Positions 24,063 through 33,102 of a DNA stretch of 64,000 nt are shown piece after piece. The notes under the pieces were generated by a model. The model did no database searches, was not told where the DNA came from, and was given only the letters and a program-made list of their open reading frames with translations. Location: contig JAHBYA010000008.1 in NCBI GenBank assembly GCA_019636195.1, positions 1 to 64,000 on the forward strand. The letters run 5' to 3'. Numbering within the stretch: position 1 is the first letter of the stretch; every line of letters begins with the position of its first letter. This DNA comes from Planctomycetota bacterium (lineage in GTDB: Bacteria > Planctomycetota > UBA8742 > UBA2392). A program made the position numbers and the translations under genes.

Positions 24063-26909
24063 CTACTTCCTTCCTTTGTTTGCGCGGGTGTTGGTGAACT
24101 CGGTGGCAAGCCGCTGAAGGTACTCGTTGGCCTTGTTGCGGTCGCCCTGGGCGCTGGCCAGCTCGGCGCGGGCCAGCAGGCTCCACGCGTAGTATTCGCG
24201 CACGGTGTTGTAGTGGCGGTTGCCGGGGGGTGTCTTTTCGAAGCCCCACTCAATGAACGGCATTGCGGCTTCATAGGCCTCCATGTCCATCAGCCAGGCG
24301 TACACGCCCACCGCGGCGCAGGGGCCGGACGCGGTGGCCCGGGTCAGCGCCTGCTTCATGCCGTCGTGGTAGAGAAACAGGTGGGCGATCGCGTTGCCCA
24401 GCGCAACGCGCCGGGCGCGTGTGTTGAAGTCGCCGGCAGGCATGGTGCGCGGGCCGGCGCCGGCAACCACGTTCAGCTTCCATTGCCGGTCCTGCAGGTT
24501 GCGCTCAACCTCAATGCTGATCGGGTTGTCGCCGCCGCCGAACAGTTCGGAGGCGTCCTTGGGCCACGGCTGGTTCTTGAGCAGGTTGGTCTTCTGGATG
24601 GACACGGAAGGCAACGAGCCCACAAGAACCTGCAGCGACTCAAGGATCAGGGTGGTCTGCTCGGACCGGGCCTTCAGGTCGGCGTGGTGGGGCTTGAACA
24701 GCTCGTGGCTGCCGTCGGTCGTGAAGTCGGGGTCGCTGACCTTCCAGTCTTCCATCACGCGATTGGCAGCGGCGAAGTTGCCGTTGCTGACGTGGGTGGC
24801 GGCATCTTTGAGCGCCCGGTCAAGCGTCTGGCGCGCGCGGGCGGCGGCGCCTTCGATGCGCAACTGTTCAGCGCGGTCGGCGTCTTTCTTGAGTGTCGCG
24901 ACCTTGCGTTCAAGCCTTGCCGCCAGCTCGCCCAACGACTTTTTTGCGTTGGCCTCGTCGCACGCTTCCTCGGTTTCGCGTACGCGCTGGGCAAGGCCCT
25001 CAATAGTGGCGACCTTCAGCGCGGCATCAGACATGCTGTCGGCCTGCTGCTCTTCGCGGGCAATGCGCCGGGCAAATTCGCGCTGCACATTCAGGCAGCG
25101 GTCCGGATAGCTTTCCTTCAGGTCCTTTTCGGTGCTGGTTACCAGCGTCAGGATCTGGGGGTCCTTGCTGTCCTTCCACTTGGTGATGAACGCAGCCAGC
25201 GGCTCTTTGGCGCCTTCAAACTTAAAGTCGTTGATCAAGGCCTGGCTCTTGCGCCACGCCTCGTCGTGCTCGTCCTTGGCGGCCTGGAAACTTTCCAGCA
25301 TCTCGTTGCGCTTGGCCCACAGCCTGTCGCGCAGGGCGGTCAACTGCTTGTGCAGTTCAGGATCGGCCTTGGCCTTGGTCTCGCGCAGCACGGTGTCAAT
25401 TCGGTCGAGGTCACGATCCAGGTCTTCGGGGGTGCTGGGCGGGTTGTCCAGCAGGTGCTTGGCAATCGTGATGCGTTCTTCGACGCGCTTGTTGGCCGCC
25501 GCCACGTCGGGCGCCACGCCGGTGCCGTTGACCGGCGGCGTGTTGGACTCGTTGTTGGCGCCGCCGATGATCGGGGCGTTGTTTTCCGGGCCGGGGTCGC
25601 TGCCCCCGAACGCGAACACGCTGACCGACACCACGGCAGCCAGCACCGCCGAGATGGCCGCGATGGCCGCGATCATCAGGCTCCGCTTGCTCTTCTGCTC
25701 GTGGATGCGCTGGCTCTGGTCGGGGCTCAGGCCCGTGACACGAGCGCCGAACGCGCTGCCGCTGGTGGCCGTCTTGCGGGCCGAAAGGTTTTCAAAGTCT
25801 GTCAGGTCCTGCGCGATCTCGCTGGCGTGCTGGTAGCGCTCGGCTGGGTTCTTGATCAGCATGCGGTCAAGGATGCGCCCGATCGCTTCAGGGCAGTCGG
25901 GCACCCATTCGGTGATCGGCGGGTGCGCCTCACGCACCTGCTTCTTGAGAATCTCCTTGACCGTGGTGCCGGTGAACAGCGTCTTGCCGCTGAGCATGCG
26001 ATAAAACGTGGCGCCCAGGGCGTAAATGTCGGCGCGGTGGTCAATGGGCTTGCCCATCGCCTGCTCGGGCGCGATGTAGTGCGGCGTGCCGAAGACGCCG
26101 TCCTGTTCGGCCTGCAGTTCAACGGTGCTCATGGCCAGGCCAAGGTCGCCCAGTTTTACGGTGTGGTCTTCCATCACCATCAGGTTGTCGGGCTTGATGT
26201 CGCGGTGGACCAGCCCCTTGCGCTCGGCGTAGTCCAGCGCTGCGCAGGCGTCACGGATGATTTTGACCGCGCGCGGCAGCGGGATCTGGCGCTGTGCCTG
26301 CAGCTCTTCCAGCACGCTGCCCCTGGCGGCAAATTCCATGCTGAAGTAGTAGTTGCCGTTCTCGTCGCCGACGTCGTACACCTGGATGATGTTGGGGTGA
26401 TTCAGGCCGCCGGCGGCGCGCGCCTCTTTCACGAACATCTCGCAGAACTTTTCGTCTTTCACCAGGTCCGGCGACAGCACTTTCAGCGCCACCGTGCGCC
26501 CGAGGCTCAGCTGCGTGGCCTTGTACACCGTGCCCATCGCGCCGCGGCCGAGGCGCTCTTCAATGCGATAGCCGCCGATCGCGTGCCCGATCAGCCCGCC
26601 CTGTTTGTCCTGCGTTTCATCCGCCAGCCACGAAAGCAGCGTTTCGCCGACCTGGATGCTGTCGCCGGCCTGCAGCTTGTGAGCGCCTTCGGCTTTGCGG
26701 CCGTTGACCAGCGTGCCGTTGGCGCTGCCGAGGTCCTTCAGCCCGAAGATGCTGCCCTTGCTGGCAATCAGGAAGTGCTTGCGGCTTGCCATGGTGTCGG
26801 AAAGCTGCAAGTCGGCGGACTTGTCGCGCCCGGCAACGATCTGCTGGCCCGTGGTTACGGTGACGGCCTTGCCGCGATCGGGTCCCTTTTCAACCAGCAG
26901 GCGTGGCAT
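24063..26909 (-). CDS. FHA-domain serine/threonine protein kinase, single-pass membrane protein
   Basis: 948 aa. An N-terminal FHA domain (residues 1-95: VAGRDKSADLQLSDTMASRK, LGSANGTLVNGR) binds phospho-Thr. Hanks-type kinase at about 112-375: GRGAMGTVYKA, catalytic Lys143, HRDIKPDN (235-242), DLG at 255-257 in place of DFG, and GTPHYIAPEQ. One TM helix (about 411-433), then a roughly 500-residue helical sensor region. Many bacterial STKs place the FHA elsewhere or on a partner protein; here it leads. The SD is GAGGA; a promoter at 26988-27015 precedes a leader with hairpins. Confidence 0.95.
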   Translation of the reverse strand: MPRLLVEKGPDRGKAVTVTTGQQIVAGRDKSADLQLSDTMASRKHFLIASKGSIFGLKDLGSANGTLVNGRKAEGAHKLQAGDSIQVGETLLSWLADETQDKQGGLIGHAIGGYRIEERLGRGAMGTVYKATQLSLGRTVALKVLSPDLVKDEKFCEMFVKEARAAGGLNHPNIIQVYDVGDENGNYYFSMEFAARGSVLEELQAQRQIPLPRAVKIIRDACAALDYAERKGLVHRDIKPDNLMVMEDHTVKLGDLGLAMSTVELQAEQDGVFGTPHYIAPEQAMGKPIDHRADIYALGATFYRMLSGKTLFTGTTVKEILKKQVREAHPPITEWVPDCPEAIGRILDRMLIKNPAERYQHASEIAQDLTDFENLSARKTATSGSAFGARVTGLSPDQSQRIHEQKSKRSLMIAAIAAISAVLAAVVSVSVFAFGGSDPGPENNAPIIGGANNESNTPPVNGTGVAPDVAAANKRVEERITIAKHLLDNPPSTPEDLDRDLDRIDTVLRETKAKADPELHKQLTALRDRLWAKRNEMLESFQAAKDEHDEAWRKSQALINDFKFEGAKEPLAAFITKWKDSKDPQILTLVTSTEKDLKESYPDRCLNVQREFARRIAREEQQADSMSDAALKVATIEGLAQRVRETEEACDEANAKKSLGELAARLERKVATLKKDADRAEQLRIEGAAARARQTLDRALKDAATHVSNGNFAAANRVMEDWKVSDPDFTTDGSHELFKPHHADLKARSEQTTLILESLQVLVGSLPSVSIQKTNLLKNQPWPKDASELFGGGDNPISIEVERNLQDRQWKLNVVAGAGPRTMPAGDFNTRARRVALGNAIAHLFLYHDGMKQALTRATASGPCAAVGVYAWLMDMEAYEAAMPFIEWGFEKTPPGNRHYNTVREYYAWSLLARAELASAQGDRNKANEYLQRLATEFTNTRANKGRK

Positions 26910-26987
26910 CAGTCCTCAGCCTCGGGGGCGCAACGACCCCCAAACGGCAAATGCCGTTTTCGGGAGTAAAAGCGCCATCAAAACGCA

Positions 26988-27015
26988 AGTATCCATGAAT
27001 CGGGGCGTGGGTCAA
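26988..27015 (-). promoter_or_regulatory. Promoter of FHA-kinase gene
   Basis: On the minus strand TTGACC (27015-27010), a 16-nt spacer and GATACT (26993-26988). The leader of about 70 nt contains the palindrome ACGGCATTTGCCGT and a G5/C5 hairpin, so 3'-end processing or attenuation between the histidine-kinase gene and this gene is possible. Confidence 0.5.
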
Positions 27016-27035
27016 CGCAGCGTCAGCGGCATTGT

Positions 27036-28610
27036 TCAGGGGCGCGACTGGGCCTGCCGGCGCGACTCAAATGTTTCAGCGGCTGGCAGTTCCACGACGA
27101 ACTTTGCGCCGCCCAAAGTGCCGCCCTCTTCAACGCGGATTGTTCCGCCGTGGTTGTCCACGATGGTGTGCACGATCGACAAGCCCAGGCCCGTGCCCTT
27201 GCCGGGCTCTTTTGTAGTAAAGAAGGGGTCGAAGATGCGTTCACGAATTTCGTGCGGCACGCCCTCGCCGCTGTCCTCTACGGCAAACTTCACGCCGCCG
27301 CGGTCGCCCGGCGCGATGGTCACGCGCACGGCGCCGCCATCGGGGCTGGCGTCGGCGGCGTTGATCAGCAGGTTCATCAGCACCTGGCCGACTTCTTCTT
27401 CGTTGCCGAACAGCATGGGCAAATCCTGCCGGATGTCTTCTTCAAGGCGGATCTCCTTCTGGTCAAGGCGGTGCTTGACCAGCGGCAGCGCGCGCCGGAA
27501 CGCGGCCTCGGCCTCGAACCTCTCGGGCTTCATGTCGCGGCGGCGCGAGAAGTCGAGAATCTGCTTCATCAGCTTTTCGATGCGCTCAAGGCCTTCCTCG
27601 ATCAGCCCCAGATAATCGCTGCTGCGTTCGTCCAGCCCCTCGCGTTTGCGCAGCCGGCGCACGGCGTTGAGCATGCCCGACAGCGGGTTGTTCACTTCGT
27701 GGGCCAGCCCCGCCGCCAGCGTACCGGTGGCGGCCAGGCGCTGCGCGATCACCAGGCTTTGCTGCTGCTTCTGGATCGTGCGGGTGGCGTCCTTGACCTT
27801 GCCCTCAAGGTCGCCCTGGTACTCCTTGAGTTCCTTGAACATCGCATTGAACGCCGCCACCAGCGTTTCGATGTCGTTGCCTCCGCCGGTGAAACCCTTG
27901 ATTTCAAGGCCCTCCGAGCCCTTGACGATGCGCTTGCTGTCTTCCAGCACGTTGCCCAGCGGCGCCAGCACAAAACGGCGCAGCGCAAACATCAGCAGCA
28001 CAAACACCGCCAGCATCGCCAGGCCAAGCGTCGTGAATGCGGCAATCACCAGCGGCCCAAGGTCGGCGGTGCGCACCGGCGGCGGGTCGGCGTAGCGCGG
28101 CTGGGGGTAGTACAGCTTCATGCGCAGCACGCCGTTCAGCGAGTTGCGGTTGGGGTCGGGCTGGTACGGGTAAAACAGCACGTCGCCCAGGAACTCGTGG
28201 GTGCGGTTTTCAAAGACACGCTCAATCACTTTCACTTCTTCGGCGGTGGGCTCGGCCTGGCTGCCCTGCGGGCGAAACACCTGCATGCGCAGGCCGCCGT
28301 CTTCATCGCGCTGGATGTAGGCCGTTTCGTCAATCCCGCGCAGCTCTTCACGCAGGCGGTCGCCGAGTTCGGTTTCGGGCGTGGTCAGGATCGGCTCAAG
28401 CTGCCCGATCAGGATGCGCTCAACGGCGCGCACGGCCTGGTCGCGGTCTTCACTGCGCAGCCTGTCCACGACTTGCTTGTTTTCGTCCAGCTGGCGCTGC
28501 GCGGTCTGGTCCAGCGTGTCGCGGGCCTTGTACACCAGCAGGCCCAGCATCACCGACAGAAATGCCGTGGCGGTCAGCACACCCAACGCAAGTTTGATCT
28601 TAAGCGACAT
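27036..28610 (-). CDS. Membrane sensor histidine kinase (NtrB-like)
   Basis: 524 aa from ATG 28610. TM1 about 7-27, a periplasmic sensor domain, TM2 about 187-213, a HAMP-like linker (FVLAPLGNVLEDSKRIVKGS), a coiled coil, then HisKA with phospho-acceptor His about 304 in LAAGLAHEVNNPLSGMLNAV, and HATPase with NLLINAADASPDGG (N box) and DSGEGVP/GKGTGLGLSIV (G boxes). The HEVNNPL signature is typical of NtrB/ZraS kinases that pair with sigma-54 activators, and such a regulator lies 1 kb away. ATG 28610 is preferred over 28619 because TACCAT ends 7 nt before it and overlaps the other ATG. Confidence 0.9.
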   Translation of the reverse strand: MSLKIKLALGVLTATAFLSVMLGLLVYKARDTLDQTAQRQLDENKQVVDRLRSEDRDQAVRAVERILIGQLEPILTTPETELGDRLREELRGIDETAYIQRDEDGGLRMQVFRPQGSQAEPTAEEVKVIERVFENRTHEFLGDVLFYPYQPDPNRNSLNGVLRMKLYYPQPRYADPPPVRTADLGPLVIAAFTTLGLAMLAVFVLLMFALRRFVLAPLGNVLEDSKRIVKGSEGLEIKGFTGGGNDIETLVAAFNAMFKELKEYQGDLEGKVKDATRTIQKQQQSLVIAQRLAATGTLAAGLAHEVNNPLSGMLNAVRRLRKREGLDERSSDYLGLIEEGLERIEKLMKQILDFSRRRDMKPERFEAEAAFRRALPLVKHRLDQKEIRLEEDIRQDLPMLFGNEEEVGQVLMNLLINAADASPDGGAVRVTIAPGDRGGVKFAVEDSGEGVPHEIRERIFDPFFTTKEPGKGTGLGLSIVHTIVDNHGGTIRVEEGGTLGGAKFVVELPAAETFESRRQAQSRP

Positions 28611-28617
28611 CGCGGCC

Positions 28618-28623
28618 ATGGTA
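28618..28623 (-). promoter_or_regulatory. -10-like element of histidine kinase gene
   Basis: TACCAT on the minus strand ends 7 nt before ATG 28610, with no SD in the gap; consistent with a leaderless start. Confidence 0.35.
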
Positions 28624-28714
28624 GCGCCCGCGTAATCTTTCGGCGAGGTCAGGCGACTTGCGCCGGCGCTTCCCCTTGCATCGGCGCCTGAACTTGCGCA
28701 AACCAGTCCGTTGC

Positions 28715-29623
28715 ATGCAGACCCTTGAAGGCACCGTCGTCCGGCTGCACGGCCACCACGCGTGGATCATCGCGGGTGACCGCGAGTACCTGTGCCCGGT
28801 GCGCGGAAAGTTCAAGCAGGGCAAGCGCCGCGAACGCAGCCCGGTGGCCGTGGGCGACGTTGTCGAGTTCGAGATCGTGCAGGAGACAGACCAGCCGGAA
28901 GGGCACATCCTCACGATCCGGGAGCGCCGCACCGAGCTGTACCGTGCGCACCCGCGCTTTCCGCGCCAGCGGCAGGTGATTGCCGCCAACATTGACCTGC
29001 TTGTGATTGTGTGCGGGGCCGATCAACTGGACGAGCAACTGCTGACCGTCGATCGCCTGCTGATCAGCGCGCTGAGCCAGGGGCTTACGCCGATCATCGT
29101 CGTCAACAAGTGCGACCTTGCCCAGCCGGAAGTGGCGGGCTACGCCCATGCCGAAGTGTTCAAGACATGCGCAACCAGCGGCGAGCTGGCGGGCCTGAAG
29201 GGGCGGTTTGCCGGCAGGACCGCCGTGTTCGCGGGCCCCAGCGGCGTGGGCAAGAGCAGTCTATTGAACGCGCTGGAGCCGGGGCTGGCGTTGAAGGTCG
29301 GCGAGGTGGACAGACAGGGCGAAGGCAAGCACACCACCACGCACGCGACGATGCTGCCGTTGGCGGGCGGGCATGTGATCGACACGCCGGGGGTGCGGGA
29401 TTTCCCGTTCTGGAACCTCGAGCCGCACGAGATTTCGCTGTACTACCCGGACTGGGAGCAGCCGCGGCAGCAATGCAAGTTTGCAACGTGCACGCACCGC
29501 CACGAGCCGCAGTGCGGAGTGAAGGCAGCCGTGGAGGCCGGCACGCTGGACCAGGGCCGCTACCAGCGCTACCTGACCATCCTGCGTGAACACTGGAACC
29601 AGCAGGAAGCCGCGGGCTATTAG
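28715..29623 (+). CDS. rsgA: Small ribosomal subunit biogenesis GTPase RsgA
   Basis: 302 aa from ATG 28715. Circularly permuted GTPase: OB-fold N-terminus (LEGTVVRLHGHHAWIIAGDR), then G4 NKCD, G1 GPSGVGKSS, G2 TTTHA, G3 DTPG, followed by the RsgA zinc site (CKFATCTHRHEPQC). It promotes late 30S maturation. The open frame extends to 28658 but the family N-terminus matches MQTLEG. Placed opposite-strand between the histidine kinase (divergent, 104 bp) and the NtrC-type regulator (convergent, 25 bp). Confidence 0.92.
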   Translation: MQTLEGTVVRLHGHHAWIIAGDREYLCPVRGKFKQGKRRERSPVAVGDVVEFEIVQETDQPEGHILTIRERRTELYRAHPRFPRQRQVIAANIDLLVIVCGADQLDEQLLTVDRLLISALSQGLTPIIVVNKCDLAQPEVAGYAHAEVFKTCATSGELAGLKGRFAGRTAVFAGPSGVGKSSLLNALEPGLALKVGEVDRQGEGKHTTTHATMLPLAGGHVIDTPGVRDFPFWNLEPHEISLYYPDWEQPRQQCKFATCTHRHEPQCGVKAAVEAGTLDQGRYQRYLTILREHWNQQEAAGY

Positions 29624-29648
29624 CAGGCTGCGCGATTGCAGTCTCAGC

Positions 29649-31019
29649 CTACGACAGGCCGTACTCTTTGAGTTTGCGGTACAGGGTTCGCTCGCCGATC
29701 TCGAGCATTTTGGCGGTGCGTTCGCGGTTGCCTTCGTTGGCTTCCAGTGTGTGGCGGATCACCTCGCGCTCGATCTGCGCCATGGTCATACCGACAAAGC
29801 CGCCTGCATCGCCCGCCGCGACTGCCACCGGTGCGGGCCCGGCGCCACGGATGTTATGGGGCACATCACTCAGCCTCAGCGTATCGCCCGGCGCCAGCAC
29901 CACCATCTCTTCCAGCGTGTTGCGCAACTCGCGCACGTTGCCCGGCCACTCGTGGGCAATCAGCGCATTCAGGGCCGGCTGGTCGATGGCCTTGAGTGCC
30001 TTGCCGTGCTGCTTTGCAAACTCGGCCATGAAGCTGGCGGCCAGCAGGGGTATGTCGCCACGGCGCTCGCGCAGGGGCGGCAGGTGAATCTCGACGACCT
30101 TCAGGCGAAAGAACAGGTCTTCTCGAAACGCGCCCTTCTTCACCTGCTCGGGCAGGTCTTTGTTGGTGGCGCTGATGATGCGCACATCCACCTTGCGCGC
30201 GGTGTTGCTGCCGACGGGAGTAACCTCTTTGTTTTCGATCACTCGCAGCAGCTTGACCTGTGTTTCCAGCGGCATCTCGCCGACTTCGTCCAGAAACAGC
30301 GTGCCGCCGTCGGCGGATTCGAACTTGCCGACGTGGTCTTTCAACGCGCCGGTAAACGCGCCCTTGACGTGCCCGAACAACTCGCTGTCCAGCACGCCGC
30401 CCGAAAGCGCGCCGCAGTTTACCGCCACCAGCGGGCCCTCACGGCGCTTGCTGTTGAAGTGCAGGGCGCGCGCCACCAGCTCTTTGCCGGAACCGTTTTC
30501 GCCGGTGATCAGCACGCGCGCATCGGTCGGCGCGACCTGCTTGAGGCGGTTGAACACCGCCTGCATCGCCGGGCTGTTGCCAACGATGCCCTCATAGCCG
30601 AACTTCTCGTTAACCAGGCGGTTCAGCGCCTGGTTGGCAAGGCTCAGTTGCCGGCGCTCAAGGGCCTTGGCGACCGTGTTGCGCAGCGCTTCTTTGTTGA
30701 GCGGCTTTTCCAGAAAGCTGTACGCGCCTTCGTGCAACGCCTGCACCGCCTTTTCGACGCTGCCGTAGCCGGTGATGATGATGACCTCAGCGTCGGCGTC
30801 CGTGGCCTTGATCCGCTTGAGCACCTGCATGCCGTCGGTATCGGGCAGTCGCAGGTCAGTCAGCACGACATCGAACTCGGATTCGCCGAAGCGCTTGAGC
30901 CCTTCTTCGCCGCTGTGCGCCAGCGTCACGACGTAGTCGGCGCGCTCAAGCACCTCGCCCGCGATCTGGGCGTGGCTTACGTCGTCGTCGATCAGCAGCA
31001 CTCGCGGCTTGGCAGTCAC
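29649..31019 (-). CDS. Sigma-54-dependent response regulator (NtrC/ZraR family)
   Basis: 456 aa. Receiver domain with DDD at 11-13 and phospho-acceptor Asp55 in VVLTDLRLPD; AAA+ domain with Walker A ITGENGSGKE, the sigma-54-contacting GAFTGA loop (HVKGAFTGALKDH), and Walker B TLFLDEVGE; C-terminal Fis HTH (NRERTAKMLEIGERTLYRKL). The start is GTG 31019 with a GGTGAG site 4-5 nt upstream; the frame is open to 31052. Probable partner of the histidine kinase at 27036-28610 despite rsgA between them. It implies an rpoN gene elsewhere. Confidence 0.93.
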   Translation of the reverse strand: MTAKPRVLLIDDDVSHAQIAGEVLERADYVVTLAHSGEEGLKRFGESEFDVVLTDLRLPDTDGMQVLKRIKATDADAEVIIITGYGSVEKAVQALHEGAYSFLEKPLNKEALRNTVAKALERRQLSLANQALNRLVNEKFGYEGIVGNSPAMQAVFNRLKQVAPTDARVLITGENGSGKELVARALHFNSKRREGPLVAVNCGALSGGVLDSELFGHVKGAFTGALKDHVGKFESADGGTLFLDEVGEMPLETQVKLLRVIENKEVTPVGSNTARKVDVRIISATNKDLPEQVKKGAFREDLFFRLKVVEIHLPPLRERRGDIPLLAASFMAEFAKQHGKALKAIDQPALNALIAHEWPGNVRELRNTLEEMVVLAPGDTLRLSDVPHNIRGAGPAPVAVAAGDAGGFVGMTMAQIEREVIRHTLEANEGNRERTAKMLEIGERTLYRKLKEYGLS

Positions 31020-31109
31020 TTGCTCACCCTTGCGAAGATCCTGACATAGCAAGCAGAAGGGTTAGCGGCTGGCGGGTGGCTGTCAAGATGGCAGGCGCGC
31101 CAATGCAAA

Positions 31110-31136
31110 GGGCGCCGCAGCATGGCTGCGGCGCCC
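31110..31136 (-). terminator. Hairpin after beta-propeller gene
   Basis: GGGCGCCGCAGC and its complement form a perfect 12-bp stem with a 3-nt loop, 15 nt beyond the minus-strand stop at 31152; followed by CTTTGC rather than a full U-tract. Confidence 0.7.
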
Positions 31137-31151
31137 CTGGTTGCTCAGGTA

Positions 31152-33020
31152 CTACTTCAGTTCAATCTTCCACACAGCCACGTCGGCGTCGCTGGGTTCG
31201 CCGGTTTTGGTTTCGGCGTCCTGCCACTGCAACTTGTCCATGGGGTCGATCAGCTTGCGGGCTTCCTTGCCGTCCTTGGACTCGCCCTTGGGCACGGTCT
31301 TGAACGCGGCGTCGGCCAGGGTGATGTCTTCAAGGGCGGGCTCGTAGTCTTCAAGGCCGGTGATGCCGTTGTACCAGTAGCCCCAGTAGCGCACGCCGTT
31401 GCGGCTGCCGGTGTAGCTCTGGCCGACAATCGTCAGCGTCTTGCCCTGCAGCACGGCGGCCTTGATGCGGTGGCCGTTGGCTTCGTCGGGGCCGGTGCCG
31501 GTGTGGTAGAAGGCGCTCCATTTTTCGGCGCCGGTTTCAGGGTCAAGGCCAAGCAGCAGGCCGTCGCCGTCGTAGATGCCCGACGCCACGTGTCGGCCGC
31601 CGACCAGAATCGTGTCGCCGGCAACGCGCACCAGGTGCGTGTTGTTGCCGTCGCCGCTGGTGCCGGTGTAGGTTTTGGCCCATGCCAACGCGCCCTCGGG
31701 CGTGAACTTGGCGGCACTCAGGAACGTCGTCGCGCCGCGCCGGTCAAGGCTGGCGAAGATGTTTCCCTTGTCGTCAAGGTCGATGCAGTTGATGCCGCTG
31801 CCGCGGCCAAGGTCAACGCGCTTGATCCATGCAATCTTCGGCGCGTCGCCATCGCAGCCTGACAGCTTGGCCAGGAATGCGCGGTCGGCAGCCAGGCCGC
31901 CGATCACAACGCTGCCGTCGGCGCCGGCTGCAATCGCGTAGCCGCGGTCGTTGGTGCCGCCGGTGACGTCCAGGGTGTACTGGAAAAGGGTGGCGCCGTC
32001 AGCGGCGTTGAGGGCCAGCAGCATGACTTCAGCGTTGCCGATCGTGCTGCCGGTGACAAACACGCGGTCGCCGCGCACGGCTATGCCGTAAGCCTCGGCG
32101 CTGTGGCGGGGCAGCTCTGACTTGGCCCACTCGCAGCGCCACATCTTCTCCCATACCGGCTCGCCGGTTTTGGGGTCGATCTTCATCACCAGTGCCGCGA
32201 ACAGGTTGTTTGACTTGTCGTTGCTGGTCGCGCCGCACAGGTACAGGTTGCCCTGCGCGTCCAGCGCCAGGCTGTTGCTGGTACCGCCGGTTTCGGCGTT
32301 CTGGCCGCTGTCGGGGCTGCGGTCCATGTACGGGCCGTTCCAGAGCTTGGCCCATGCCAGCGTTCCGTCGGCGTTTACGCGGCCATAGAAGATATCCGTG
32401 CTGAAGCGGTCGGCGATCTGTGTGGCGTGGCCTGAAAAATAGATGTTGCCCTCGGCGTCGCCCACAGCGGTGCTGAGCATTTCGTCGGTCTTCACGCCGC
32501 CGAACAGCTTGTGCAAGGTGGTGGTGCCGTGGCTGAAGAATTTGGCTTTGTCGCGCCCGCGGGTAGCAAGCTTGAGGGTGAAGGTCTTGTCGCCGTTGTA
32601 GGTGTAGGTCAGGGTTGCGTTGCGTTCACTGCTTTCGACGACAAAGGCGCGCACCTTCAGGGCAAACGCGCCCTTGGAGGCTTCGAGCTTCGTTTCCTTG
32701 AACTCAAGGGGCGAGCGCTTGATCTCGTTTTTCAGCAGCGTGAATTCTTCGTCCATCACGCCTTCGCCAAGCGTCAGCTCAACCTTGTTGAGCGTGATCT
32801 CGGCGCTGGTCTTGTTGTAGAACGTGATGACCTGCACCGACTCGCTGAACAGGGCCAGCGAGTTGTTTTCGGTGTTCATCGGGATCCAGTAGCGGTCGCC
32901 GTTCTTGAACTCAAGGCCCTCGGCCATTGCCACGGGCTCTGTGCCCTGCGCCACCACCGGCGTGTGGTGCGTGATGCATGCCAGCGTCAGAATCGCCAAC
33001 GCCGCGACAGAGTATCGCAT
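31152..33020 (-). CDS. Secreted beta-propeller protein (SBBP/PQQ-like repeats)
   Basis: 622 aa from ATG 33020 (AAAGGA 6 nt upstream). Signal peptide RYSVAALAILTLACITHHTP ending near VVAQ. The N-terminal roughly 175 residues form an Ig-like beta domain (FSESVQVITFYNKTSAEITL, VVESSERNATLTYTYNGDKT). Residues about 180-600 hold propeller repeats with 'LALDAQGNLYLCGATSND', 'CIDLDDKGNIFASLDRRGAT' and W(A/E)K(x)W/Y motifs (GTLAWAKLWNG, EGALAWAKTYTG), typical of SBBP/PQQ-like strands. No cofactor residues can be assigned. Probably periplasmic or surface; function unknown. Confidence 0.8.
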   Translation of the reverse strand: MRYSVAALAILTLACITHHTPVVAQGTEPVAMAEGLEFKNGDRYWIPMNTENNSLALFSESVQVITFYNKTSAEITLNKVELTLGEGVMDEEFTLLKNEIKRSPLEFKETKLEASKGAFALKVRAFVVESSERNATLTYTYNGDKTFTLKLATRGRDKAKFFSHGTTTLHKLFGGVKTDEMLSTAVGDAEGNIYFSGHATQIADRFSTDIFYGRVNADGTLAWAKLWNGPYMDRSPDSGQNAETGGTSNSLALDAQGNLYLCGATSNDKSNNLFAALVMKIDPKTGEPVWEKMWRCEWAKSELPRHSAEAYGIAVRGDRVFVTGSTIGNAEVMLLALNAADGATLFQYTLDVTGGTNDRGYAIAAGADGSVVIGGLAADRAFLAKLSGCDGDAPKIAWIKRVDLGRGSGINCIDLDDKGNIFASLDRRGATTFLSAAKFTPEGALAWAKTYTGTSGDGNNTHLVRVAGDTILVGGRHVASGIYDGDGLLLGLDPETGAEKWSAFYHTGTGPDEANGHRIKAAVLQGKTLTIVGQSYTGSRNGVRYWGYWYNGITGLEDYEPALEDITLADAAFKTVPKGESKDGKEARKLIDPMDKLQWQDAETKTGEPSDADVAVWKIELK

Positions 33021-33102
33021 GTGCTTTCCTTTACTTTGGAAGCTGACCCCAAAATTGTGAGCGACCAGCCAGAATAGTCGCTGCCGGTGTGCGGTCAATG
33101 CA

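Noticed and set aside
24213..26969. A 918-aa open frame on the plus strand opposite the FHA kinase
   Set aside because: Antisense shadow of GC-rich codon bias; no SD, no recognisable domains, and the minus strand clearly encodes FHA and kinase motifs.
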